Assembly (NCBI GenBank): GCA_030544235.1
Contig: CM060471.1
Span: forward strand, 4,582,348-4,646,347
Direction: 5' to 3'
Source of the DNA: Lepturacanthus savala
Taxonomy: Eukaryota > Chordata > Actinopteri > Scombriformes > Trichiuridae
Length of the DNA stretch: 64,000 nt
The translations under genes and the position numbers were made by a program. Below are positions 36,760 through 46,469 of the stretch, one piece after another. A model generated the notes under the pieces. That model did not search any database. It saw only the letters and a program-made list of their open reading frames with translations, and was not told the DNA's origin. Each line of letters starts with the position of its first letter. The stretch's first letter is position 1.

Positions 36760-37285
36760 TACCTGGGCCACACCACGACACGGCCAGGAGGCAGAATGGT
36801 CTCTGGTGGGGTGCTGGCCAACTGGCGGGAGAGGGCATCAGGCTTGCCAGTGCAGGAGCTGGGACGGTAGAACAAGGTGAAGTCAAAAGCACCAGCACCA
36901 TTATGAGTAGCTCCCGGTTACCCATGTTGTAGTTCTGCTCAGTGCGTGATAAGCGTTGTGAAAAGACGCATGTGTGAGCTTGTCTCTTGCGTACTGCAAG
37001 AGGACAGCTCTGACCCATGCCCCATGTCATCTGTCTAGATCTGTACTGGTGGGATCTAGGTGGACAAATACTGGGACTGTGGTGAACAGGAACTTTAGAC
37101 AATTGAAAGCAGTCTCAGCCTCAGGGGTCCACAGGTAGAGCTTGGAGGGTGACATGAGCCAGGTTAGTGGGGCTGCGACCCTGCTGTGGTCTCAGATTAA
37201 TCAATGATAGAAATTGGCAAACCCCAAGGAGTGCTGGAGCTGCTTACAGGTCTCTGGGATGGGCCACTTTGCTACCGCTTGGATC
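36760..37285 (-). pseudogene. Ty3/gypsy pol fragment: RT thumb and RNase H
   Basis: Minus strand: AVAKWPIPETCKQLQHSLGF and ANFYH (end of the reverse-transcriptase palm/thumb, 37205-37283), VAAPLTWL and WTPEAETAF (connection), then FSQRLSRTEQNYNMGNRELL (RNase H start, about 36905-36966). After a deletion comes FDFTLFYRPSS...KPDALSRQL (36819-36880) and ILPPGRVVV. The order is that of Ty3/gypsy polyproteins, but most of RNase H between GNRELL and FDFTL is missing and there are frame changes. The start of the fragment coincides with a perfect inverted repeat. Confidence 0.82.
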
Positions 37286-37325
37286 TAGCTAAGGTCCAAG
37301 CGGTAGCAAAGTGGCCCATCCCAGA
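37253..37325. repeat. Perfect 31-bp inverted repeat
   Basis: Arms at 37253-37283 and 37295-37325 are exact reverse complements (31 of 31), separated by an 11-bp spacer (TCTAGCTAAGG). The left arm is the gypsy pol segment coding VAKWPIP on the minus strand; the right arm encodes the same peptide on the plus strand. The gypsy homology does not clearly extend beyond the right arm. It forms a strong hairpin if single-stranded. Confidence 0.95.
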
Positions 37326-37329
37326 ACCT

Positions 37330-37715
37330 GCCCCTTTGCGATGACAACTCAATGACACCTATAGGTGTGTCGTGATCTACAACTGTGCCCTGCCTCTACC
37401 TGAAAGGAAAATCACAGGGAGGGGAGGGGCTCGCACAAGGAGAAGATAGACAGGGTAGAGAAACAGGAAAGGCTCAGGGAGTCATAGCTGGGGCTGCAGC
37501 ACTCAGGTCAAGAATGGAAATTTCTAACAATAATAATAATGAAATAATGATTGATTTATGGATGCCTTTCCAAGCATTGAACATCATGTTACACTACACA
37601 GATAAAGCAATGATATACAATAATAAATTAAAGCAGTGCATTCATTTATATGTACAAATTGTTTATAACATACTTAGGTTCACCAAGCCTTCAAATTATG
37701 CATAGTTAAGGAGTT
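37330..37715. other. Non-coding DNA right of the inverted repeat
   Basis: Sequence does not continue gypsy pol on either strand. A short ATAATA run lies at 37529-37542. Confidence 0.35.
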
Positions 37716-37719
37716 ACAG

Positions 37720-37945
37720 CTTTGAATGACAGGTGGCTTGGCTCGAAGTGGCTTCAGCTTACTGTCTGCAAGGCAAATCTTCCACCCATCTCCACACTGT
37801 TGTCCAAATATGTTCATGGGAGAGACACTTTTAGCAAAAAACCAAAGCAATACAAAATGGTGGTGGCCATGATTAATCTTCAAAACAGACAACAACGGGT
37901 GACGTCACCGAGGCGATGTCCATTATTTATACAGTCTATGGATGG
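37720..37945 (-). repeat. Dispersed GTGACGTCACCC-type repeat, copy A
   Basis: The minus strand starts CCATAGACTGTATAAATAAT, then GACATCGCCTCGGTGACGTC and ACCCGTTG, continuing through AAAACAATGGTGGCC-like text. The plus strand at 48.27-48.42 kb has the same order (AGACTGTGTATATAAAGGAT, CTCTGTGACGTCAGCC). A widespread fish repeat carrying a palindromic TGACGTCA (CRE-like) site. Confidence 0.55.
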
Positions 37946-38484
37946 TTCTGCAACCTCCACACTCTTCTTACCTTGAACACAGTATTCCCTGCATCAACAT
38001 TGAAGGTGAAAATGGACGTAAACCTTGAGTCTCGTGGAATCATCCAATGTGATATATGAACATAATTCCTTGAAATGCTGGTGAGACTCTCACACTCTAC
38101 CAGTTTTCAGTGGTTCAACATTTTCAGTTTGCTGTCGCACACCACAAAAAACAATCCAACCTCCTTGGCCAACAAACAATGTTTATGGCATTGCATACAT
38201 AAACATAATTACCATACATCACAGAAAAGAGAACATCAGTGTTGCTGGGCAGCAGGTGAAGTGATTGTAGCTTGCAGTCTGAAAGCAACATAACAGCAGT
38301 AAATACAGATTGTACACTATATATAAGAGAAATCTGCTGTGTGCTGTCTGGAAAATAGGAGAAGCACATTCAAAAATATAACCTTTTGATTTTTGATTTC
38401 TGCTTTTTATAACACAAAATACTGGGTTCTGTTTCTCTCCCAGGCCAATACTGAGAAACTAGTGCAAACTTATGTCCCTAGTAG

Positions 38485-38700
38485 GGATATATAGACTGTT
38501 GTAATGTAATCTTGTTAAAGCCTTAGATCAGCTTCCACCTTTACAAAATTCTGCTGCCGACCAGGAACAGATGGAGAGCACATGTTACGCCTGTTTTAAA
38601 ATCACTGCACAGGCTACCTGTTAGATTTTAGGATTATTTTATTGGTGTCAAAATAACTAAATGTTCTCTCACGCTTGACTACTTAATCCCTCAGGTTTCC
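38485..38700 (+). pseudogene. L2-like LINE reverse transcriptase C-terminal end
   Basis: Plus strand: DCCNVILLK (38494 on), ALDQLPPLQNSAA, then HVTPVLKSLHRLPVRF (about 38582-38625), the characteristic SRLDYCN...LQ..QN.AARL...HITPVL.SLHWLPV series of L2-type LINEs downstream of the polymerase core. Frame changes and stops interrupt it. This is the only L2 fragment in the window on the plus strand. Confidence 0.72.
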
Positions 38701-38800
38701 CAGTATGGATACTTGGACACAAGTCTCACACCCAGTGACTTGAGACTTGACCTCAAAAGATTCAAACTTGACTCAGGCTCAGATTTGGCTGGTGAACAAT
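38700..38800. repeat. GACTTGAGACTTG-type dispersed repeat
   Basis: GACTTGAGACTTGACCTC, TTCAAACTTGACTCAGG and similar near-repeats. It is of the same general kind as the stretch at 2.64-2.80 kb and follows the LINE 3' region directly. Confidence 0.4.
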
Positions 38801-39190
38801 CTTTTTTTTTCTTTTTTTTATCGCATTAAGGAAATGTTTGATGAGCTGAATGTCATTCCTTCGCTGAACTTCACCCTTCGCATCGCACACACACACACTT
38901 CACCCTGAGCTGAGAAAACATGGAGCCTGTTTATTTTCTGTCTTTATTACATGACACCGGTATGTGTGTGAATGTGTGTGTGCAGCAGTATAAGTGACAT
39001 TGCCCCGGCCATGCTCCCCCAACACCACCCTTCCTCTCCGTTAGTGAGTATCAATAACCTGTTAAGACTTTTAGTAGAGATGAAAACAACATGATCTGGG
39101 AAAATATTGAATAATCAATAGAAGGTAATTCTTTCTGATTACCCGGGTACGTGTGCGGAGTGCCTAAATGGGTGTCGGGCCATGTAAACT

Positions 39191-39213
39191 CCCCCCCCCC
39201 CCCCCCCCCCCCC
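39191..39213. repeat. Poly-C tract
   Basis: Twenty-three consecutive C bases, then ATCCCCCC. The glycine-rich minus-strand frame ending here is an artefact. Confidence 0.92.
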
Positions 39214-39279
39214 ATCCCCCCTCGCCTTTTGCTCTTGCTGCTCTCACAAGGAAAAAATCCATACCCAGCAAATACAATC

Positions 39280-39640
39280 TAATTTCTCCCTGCCCTGCCA
39301 GTTTAAATAGCCCGCATTGAATTAAGTTGGTAAAAACAGAAATCGATCTTTCCGTTGGCCATCTCGCTGCCGCGCCTCGCACCACTGGGCTCGTAATCAC
39401 CGCTGATCCCTGGGAGAAATTAACCCACAGAGAGAGATAGGACAGGAGTGTCTGTGAGAAAAAGAGATATATTTTTTATCAGCAGTCACAATGGTCTTTG
39501 AGAGACATTAAAGATATTGAAATCTCGATTTATAGGAAGCACACTCTATTCCACCGCAGTAAATATTAGCAAATCAATTCCACTTATTCAGCTGAAATTC
39601 ACTCGGTTCAACTGAAATTCAGTCGAGTCATCTTCGATTC
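39280..39640. promoter_or_regulatory. Conserved-element-like block
   Basis: Complex, non-repetitive sequence with words such as AAATACAATCTAATTT, AAATCGATCTTTCCG and GGGCTCGTAATCACCGCTGA, unlike the flanks. It lacks a plausible coding frame. A putative distal regulatory element, by texture only. Confidence 0.28.
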
Positions 39641-39659
39641 TCTTTGGCTCTCATATACT

Positions 39660-41760
39660 GACAGAAACACACACACACAACACACATGCACAACACACAG
39701 ACACCCTCTCAAATACTCATTAACTCTCTACTCTATCTTTTCTCACCAAACACTGTGTAGGAACACGGATCAATACAAGTTTGTGATGTGATTCCCCACT
39801 TTGAGTGCCTCGCTCTCTGCTGATTTTTCCTCCTCTTCGCTCTCCCCTCCCCCTCCCCTGCTCTCAAACCAGAACAAGAGACAAAGACTGAAGCTTTTAT
39901 TGTCTGATCCAACCAAAACACTCATAATAATAAAAAAAGACTGAATAAGGTGATAATGCACCGTTATTGTAGTGTTAACTCTATTTTTTCAGTCCTCTCT
40001 GGTGCAAACAGACATAAATGTTTGTGTTTGATGGTGCACAGAGAGGTTGTTGAGGGGAACTCGAGTGGGATTCTTTCTGTTTCTGATATGAAAGTCTGAA
40101 AAAAATAATGAAGAATAGACTCAACTAACAACAGGATGAAGTTTCTAAAGGAGCCAGTTCACACCGGATCTACATACAGCTGACAGCCATCAAAGGGACA
40201 AACACCTATAACATGTAAATCACCTGTTTTTTTCTGCAGCAGCACAAAAGCTATTCATTATATAACCAATGTAATTACATTGCTACTGTCTTGTCCCTGC
40301 TTTTACAATTTCAGTTTGATTTACTGACTCTCAGCGTCTTCTCACACCTCGTATCCCCTGGATGTGGCGGAGGTGTTCCATCCATGAGATACAGATACTT
40401 TGTGGCTGTACATTCTATGCTATCTTATCCTTATTTTATCTGCATTTCTGGAATAGGGTGAAGATTTTGCCAACACCGGTTGGCTTGTATCAAAATAGGG
40501 CACATAGAAACTGATCTGCCTAGACTGCCAATAAAGTCTACAAAATTACGTTTGCATTCTAACAGATTGTGTGGTTGATGGGCATATTGCTGGTGATTTA
40601 CTAAGAATAATTGCATAAATGACAACAGGTGCAAACATGGTAGAGACAGCAGTATTTAAATGAGGGTGTTCGGACAGCAGTTATGTATTTGCATTCGCAA
40701 AATGAGCTTTTCCTTCTGTCTCGATGGTTCAGTGTCATGACATGAGCAAACATTGCAACAAATCTGCAGACAAAGACAGATGGAGGAGTTGTTTTTATCA
40801 GTTATTTACTATAATAAGAAAAGAAATAAAAAAATGATTTTGTTGATTTCATTGGCTTATTTCAGCAGTAATGAAGTATTTCACCTTGTTCATGGTCACA
40901 TAGTTTAATAATTAACACAATAGCATCTGTACTGCAATATGTTTCAAGGATAAAATATGGGCCACTACTTTTGTTAAAACGATAGTTGGAGGCTTTGATG
41001 AGTGGTGCTAACCTGACGTCTCCTTCATAAAAAGCTGAATCTGAAGCTACAGCGGAGCAGTCTGATGTGTGGAGGATGTTTGTGGTTTCAAGTGATTTTT
41101 TGAAAGGGAAAACAGTGAACAGTACTGTGCTCTGTGCAGCTACAGATCTTTCAACATATCAGTCCTGCTGCCTTTAGATGCTGCAGAAGCTTTTCACACA
41201 GATACTGGAAGTAGGAACCACCTATATTCATTTATAGATTAATGTAGACAGGCTTACTGACTTTCCTCTGCAATCGTGTGTTTTTTTTCTAGGCCAACAA
41301 ACCACTCACAACCTTCATTTTTTTTCTTTTACCCTCCTTCATTTTCATTGTTATACTCAGTATCTGCAGCCTTCCTCTTCTGATCATTTGGAATCTTTGG
41401 AATCCCCACTCAAAAATCTCCTCATAATTTGTTAACTGCATATGACTTAACAAAATGTAAAGATCTTAATGTAAATGTGTAAGTTTGCATACTTACCGTC
41501 TCTACTATTCCAGGCCATCATGTATTCCATACAAACTTGGAGCTAGGTGCGTAGTACAGATTTGGAGAAGTGACATTTACAAAAAAGAAAAAATAAATAT
41601 TTAAAAAAAAGTATAATGGGATGTAGTTGTAATTTTTGGTGATCTTTAAGATGTATGTAACAGGGCAATAACGCAAACACTATCATATATTTTTTGTACA
41701 TTTTGGGGAGGAAATGAAGTGTAAATTTTGAAATATGTAGACAATTTGTATAGCTTTGAT
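39660..41760. other. AT-rich non-coding DNA
   Basis: No gene or mobile element recognised; a small CA-rich stretch lies at 39667-39700. Confidence 0.4.
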
Positions 41761-41777
41761 TTCCAGATAAATAAGGT

Positions 41778-42337
41778 CTCGTCTCGTCTTCTTCCGCTTA
41801 TCCGTTGTCGGGTCGCGGGGGCAGCAGCTTCAGCAGTGAAGCCCAGACTTCCCTCTCCCCGGCTACTTCCTCTAGCTCTTCCAGGGGGACACCAAGGCGT
41901 TCCCAGACCAGCCGAGAGACATAGTCTCTCCAGTGTGTCCACCCGGAGGGACGTGCCAGGAACACCTCACCAGGGAGGCGTCCAGGAGGCTCCTCACTAG
42001 ATGCCCGAGCCACCTCAACTGGCTCCTCTCGATGTGGAGGAGCAGCGGTTCTACTCTGAGCTCCTCGCGGATGACCGAGCTTCTCACCCTATCTCTAAGG
42101 GAGAACCCAGCCATCCGGCGAAGGAAACCCATTTCGGCCGCTTGTATTCGCGATCTCGTTCTTTCGGTCACTACCCAAAGCTCTTAACCATAGGTGAGGG
42201 TAGGAACGTAGATCGACTGGTAAATCAAGAGCTTCGCCTTTCGGCTCAGCTCCTTCTTCACCACGACGGACCGATGCAGGGCCCGCATCACTGCAGACGC
42301 CGCACCGATCCGCCGGTCAATCTCCCGCTCCATCCTT
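41778..42337 (-). mobile_element. RTE-type (Rex3-like) LINE, 5'-truncated insertion
   Basis: A 560-bp minus-strand insertion flanked by perfect 11-bp direct repeats ATAAATAAGGT (41767-41777 and 42338-42348). The 3' end reads CGGATAAGCGGAAGAAGACG and a short GACGAGACGAGAC tail. The coding part begins MEREIDRRIGAASAVM and runs to the C-terminus. It is the second RTE copy in the window, is much better preserved than the one at 9.5-10.2 kb, and belongs to the same family. Confidence 0.92.
41798..42336 (-). pseudogene. RTE reverse transcriptase C-terminal domain
   Basis: Minus strand: MEREIDRRIGAASAVMRALH, VVVKKELSRKAKL, YVPTLTYG (to 42184), then after a frame change VTERTRSRIQAAEMGFLRR, SLRDRVRSSVIREEL, LRWLGHLVR, and after another change WRDYVSRLVWERLG, EELEEVAGEREVWASLL. 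This is the region downstream of the YADD motif, ending at the natural C-terminus near 41800. At least two frame changes prevent function. Confidence 0.88.
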
Positions 42338-42347
42338 ATAAATAAGG

Positions 42348-42348
<1 letters not shown>

Positions 42349-42377
<29 letters not shown>
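42349..42377. repeat. (TA)n microsatellite
   Basis: A TA tract of 29 bp that begins immediately after the right target duplication of the RTE insertion. Confidence 0.9.
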
Positions 42378-42379
<2 letters not shown>

Positions 42380-42769
42380 ACAAAATATATTTCCAAACCT
42401 GAGTGCCTGAGACAAGCATGTAGATGTGTGTTTGGTTATGATTGGGACAACCTTTTTGAGAGGTGGGGCTTTGAACAGCCACATTCTTTGGTCTCCTGGT
42501 GTTTCCATAGAAATAGACTGAAATGGTCCAAACTTGGCATCTGGGCTTGCAGCAAGGCCTGTTTCAATCTCCCAAGACAGAACTCTGCCAGAGCTTTGGA
42601 AGGCCAAGTAGCCACCAAGTAGCCACCCAAGGTACTTTTTGCAACCAAAACATTCTGGAAGGCGACTCCCTGATATGCAACATACTCAGATTTCATGTTT
42701 CCAGCTCAAAACTTGTGTGAGTTGTTTGACAAAAGAAGGCCAAAAGGCTACATTACCTCTGACGGTTAA

Positions 42770-43260
42770 CCCCAGTGACCTTTGACACTTCCCAAGGTGT
42801 TATGGCTCTGAAATTTGGCACAGTGGATAGTTCTGCACACCTGATAAGCATATTAAAATTTCAGCCTCCTTGCTTAAAGCATTTGGGAACTTTTAAAGTA
42901 AAGGCTTCTAAATATAGACTTCAGAGGCATTAAACAGCCCTGGACAGTGACCCGTGACCCTTCCAAAGGTCTGGGAGCTCTGAAACTTCACAAACAATTC
43001 CTGTCACTCTTTAACAATATATTCCATGTCAGCTTCGTAGCTGAAAGTCTTGGTCATTTTTACAGGAAATTAAACCTAAAAACCTGAGATTTAAACTGAT
43101 AGGCAACCTCTGACCTGTTTGAAGGTCACAAGGATCTGAAAGTCATCGGCCTGCTAGGTCAAACGGTTTGGGATTTTTTCAAATTCAAATTTCATAAAAA
43201 TGTAATTTTGGCTGCCATGCAGCGACCTTTGACCCCACCACAAACTCAGCAGAGGAGATG
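42770..43260 (+). repeat. Diverged tandem repeat with TGACCT half-sites
   Basis: Three diverged units align: AGTGACCTTTGACACTTCCC at 42774, AGTGACCCGTGACCCTTCCA at 42948, and CAACCTCTGACCTGTTTG at 43105. In each the block continues with AAGGT, GCTCTGAAA or ATCTGAAA, and TTC/CA. A partial fourth unit starts at 43223 (GCGACCTTTGACCCC). Spacing is about 174, 157 and 118 bp. No coding potential. The upstream 42.4-42.77 kb may be a more diverged part of the same repeat. Confidence 0.6.
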
Positions 43261-43289
43261 CCCTCCTAGTATAAAGCCAGTCGGTCAGC

Positions 43290-43572
43290 GATTTTCTATA
43301 CCTGCTTGTTCCTCATTAGGTTCACAGGGGTCTGCTGGAGCCAATCCCAGTGCATTACAGGCAGGATACACCCCAGACAGCTTGCCAGTCATGGGACACA
43401 CATCATTCACACACACACACTCACACCTTACAGGCAATTTAGAGTCTCCAATTAACCTCAGTATGTATAACTTATACATACTGGTATAACTTCATACAGA
43501 AAGGTCTAAGTTTAAGGACTTGAACCTGCAACATCAAGGACTTGAACCTGCAACATCTTGCCCACCTAGCTC
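43290..43572 (-). mobile_element. SINE-like repeat copy 8, degraded
   Basis: Minus-strand copy with TCACAGGGGTCTGCTGGAGC and GGCAATTTAGAGTCTCCAAT. The head side is replaced by a perfect 11-bp hairpin (43459-43483) and a duplicated GGACTTGAACCTGCAACATC. It is the most damaged of the long copies. Confidence 0.78.
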
Positions 43573-43574
43573 AA

Positions 43575-43640
43575 AGAATTCATACGATATAATATATATT
43601 ATTATATATAATCAATATATTAATATATTTTCATGGTAAT
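43575..43640. other. AT-rich spacer
   Basis: TA-rich sequence (TATTATATATAATCAATATA) between the SINE and the gypsy fragment. Confidence 0.5.
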
Positions 43641-44720
43641 ACTCCTACTTAATAAGTTGTCCCAGGTGCTAAAAGATAACTTCCCCCTGCAGAAACTAGA
43701 CTCCCCCAAAGATGTGTTGGACAAACTCTGACTCAGATCACACAGAGACAAGACTGAGTTGCTAATGTTGCTGCTTTCTGGCAACCACCAGGGGTTCATA
43801 GAACTGTTTCTTATTCCCTCACCTGTGATGCCAGGGCTCTCCTGGCTCAAGACCCAGAACCTTCAGATTGACTGGGCAATCTGTACAATGCGACTGGAGC
43901 CTCCACTGCCACTCCTATTGCCTGTGGTCCCTTGGCCTACCACTGGGTTGGAACCCATCATCCTGACCATCATGCCCCAGGATTTCCACAACCTATGGGA
44001 GGTTTTTAACAAGGACAAAGCTTTCTCCCTCCCTCCCTCCTCACCTTCTGCATGATCTGCTTCCTGACTCACCCCTTGCCTTCCAGCCAGCTCTACAACA
44101 TCAGCAAGCTGAAGAAGGAGGCTATGGAGAAATACATCACTGAATCCTTGGACACAGGCCTCATTTGTCTGATGGTTCATGATATCCCTGAAGATGTGGT
44201 TTTATACTGGGAAACCGCTTCTTCTCACAGGTCTGGAAGACTTTTCGCCAGTCCCTGGGCTCCACCTGTAGCCTCACTTCTGTTTACCACCCAGTCCAAC
44301 AGCAAGAGTCAACAGGTCAACAGGAGATGGAGGCTGCCCTGCGATGCATGGCCTTCAGTCATCCAGCCTTCTGGTCCACGCACCGGCCCTAGTTGGACTA
44401 CACATCCAACTTCCAGGTCTCTTCTGCCACAGGGTTGTCACCCTTCATGGTCACCCACAGCGTCCAGCCTTCGCTGTTCCCAAGGCAGGAGGTGGTTTCC
44501 TCGGCCCAAGCCCAGTTCCGTCAAGCCTTCTGCATGTGGTGGGGGGCCTGTGCCACCCTGGAGCGAACTGCTGAGAGAAACTACAGGGTGTCTGACAGGG
44601 CATTCCGGCTCCTGAATATCATGTGGGACAGAAGGAATAGTTGTTGACTTGGGACCTCCTCCTCCAGGTTCCCATTCACAGAATTTTGTCCCGGGCCCGG
44701 CCAAGGCTGTCAGCAGCCCT
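43640..44720 (+). pseudogene. Ty3/gypsy pol with large internal deletion
   Basis: Plus-strand remnant of an LTR retrotransposon polyprotein. In order: end of the retropepsin region (LLLSGNHQGFIELFLIPSP, about 43760-43820), the linker SWLKTQNLQIDWAI, FHNLWEVFNKDKAFSLPP (about 43983-44036), and the start of reverse transcriptase (YNISKLKKEAMEKYI). It then passes at about 44165 directly into the integrase core (VHDIPEDVV, WKTFRQSLG, YHPVQQQ) and its C-terminal part (SSATGLSPFMVTH, ERTAERNYRVSD). Most of reverse transcriptase, RNase H and the integrase zinc finger is missing. Several frame changes occur. The 187-codon frame at 44052-44615 spans the junction, and most of its second half is read out of the ancestral frame. 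Confidence 0.85.
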
Positions 44721-44724
44721 GATT

Positions 44725-45310
44725 GATAGCTTATATAATAATATCACCATGAGGACATTGAGCAGCTTCTCAATTTTTTCAAGAAACTGAGAGGGTCCCA
44801 CAGAATGTGGTTACAGCCCACAAGAACACTGGCAGCTGCCCCCCCCCCCAGGTTGTGGTGGAGGGCTGACCGCTTCATGCCAGTACGGCCGCCTACCTAA
44901 AACCAGATGGCTGACCACCTTCCTGCTCTCCACGTTGATAGAGGTCTGTTGCCTTACTGCATTTTGTTCCATTTTCTTTTTTTTGCTGTTAAATGTTTTT
45001 TTATGGAGTTATTTCCTTATTGGAATTGAAGGTCTAAGGACAGATAATGATGTGTTGTTGTACAAAAAGGCCCCTGAGGCAAATCTGTGATTTGTGATTT
45101 TGTACTATACAAATAATTTAACTTGACTCTCTCTCTCTCTCACACACAAGTACACACCACACACACATGCACACATACACAGGCCTGTGTGACACAAAGT
45201 GGGAAAGGATCTATGGGTGGTTGTCATGATAATACATGTATAAATGTATAATAACTGATGTTGGCAGTTGATGCTGGAGGCCCATGTGATTTGACATGTT
45301 TGTGACTGAA
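44725..45310. other. Non-coding DNA right of the gypsy fragment
   Basis: A C run (44839-44848) and a CT/CA-rich run (45126-45181). No LTR is recognisable, so the 3' end of the gypsy element was not located. Confidence 0.35.
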
Positions 45311-45313
45311 GGG

Positions 45314-45338
45314 ACACACACACACACACACACACACA
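45314..45338. repeat. (CA)n microsatellite
   Basis: Short CA tract of about 12 units. Confidence 0.88.
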
Positions 45339-45339
45339 T

Positions 45340-45920
45340 AACCACAGACACAGGGTTGACTCAAAGCACACAGAACTAATTGAAAGGCAGATGACATTAT
45401 TCATTATTCATGGTTCGGGCCTTTGTGATGGTTGTGCATTTATTTACTGACTTTATTTGATGTGCTGCCGTATAATTCATGTAACACTTGGCTGTAATCA
45501 GCACACAGCTGTTAGCGCATGGTCAGCCATTGAATATGTTGTGTGTTTTTACATGAATGAAACTGAGTGGTGATTTAGTGCCAGAAAGTGCACTTCGTGT
45601 GAAGGAAATTAATTCTGTAATCAAGCCTGTGTTTTATGTGTTCTGTTATTAAAAGTTGACTTTAGGGCAGACTGGGAACAAGTAATGAGTATTTGATGCT
45701 TATTGTTTGTATAGAAGTCTGGAGAATGAGTGCGTACTGTATATTAATCACTCAGCCAATATGAAAGTCAGACTGAGGATCTTATGCTGACAGAAACCTC
45801 CCAACAAACCAGATCTCTTATTATCTACACTCACACACATGCACACATCTACACACACTATCTACACTCACTTTCATTTACCAGCCAGCGACTCTCCCAC
45901 TGTTAAAAAATGTATTTATT
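45340..45920. other. Non-coding DNA
   Basis: No gene or repeat family recognised. Confidence 0.35.
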
Positions 45921-45929
45921 GCTTTGCAG

Positions 45930-46460
45930 TGGCAGAAAATTGCCTGAATTTGATGAGAACGCAGGCTCAATCTTCCGCGCGTCCGTCATCCGGGAGCTAT
46001 CAGAGCGACATCAATTAGGAGGAATGCGACGTGAAGGTATCATTTATAATGGAAAATATAATCACAAAACATTCAACCCTGGGGGGATCCGCAACACAAT
46101 TTGGCTGTGCTACAGATCCTTCATCAGCCCCCCTGCCTGTCACTCCCACTACCTGTTCCCACGCACATCTGGGAGCTATCAGGGGCTAATTAGCAGCTAA
46201 TCAATGTTTAATTAAAATGGGGTTGTTAATTAAAATGACTGGTGGATGGGTTTGGGACCTTGTTTTTTTCTCGACACCTCAGGTGTTGTGAGAATATGGA
46301 GCTGCTCTGGGGGAACACAGGGAGATGTGCCAAACTGTAACTTTGGTAACTTCAGAAAGAGAGTTTACGGAGCCATTAAGGGAAAATTGAATTGAAGCTC
46401 TCATGTCATGTCGGCAAAGTGAAAAATAGAGGCGCTCTTTTCATACAACTCTGAGGTGTC
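45930..46460. promoter_or_regulatory. Conserved-element-like block with TAAT sites
   Basis: Complex sequence with a cluster of homeodomain-type core sites: GGGGCTAATTAGCAGCTAAT (46182-46201), GTTTAATTAAAATGG and GTTAATTAAAATGAC (46206-46240). Two AATTAAAATG words lie 25 bp apart. The left part contains GACATCAATTAGGAGGAATG. No coding frame with a signature is present. I infer a distal enhancer-type element; conservation is untested. Confidence 0.38.
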
Positions 46461-46469
46461 ATCGCCTTC

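Noticed and set aside
44052..44615. 187-codon open frame, the longest in the window
   Set aside because: Only its first part is in the ancestral gypsy frame; after the deletion junction it is read mostly out of frame, so it is not a new gene.
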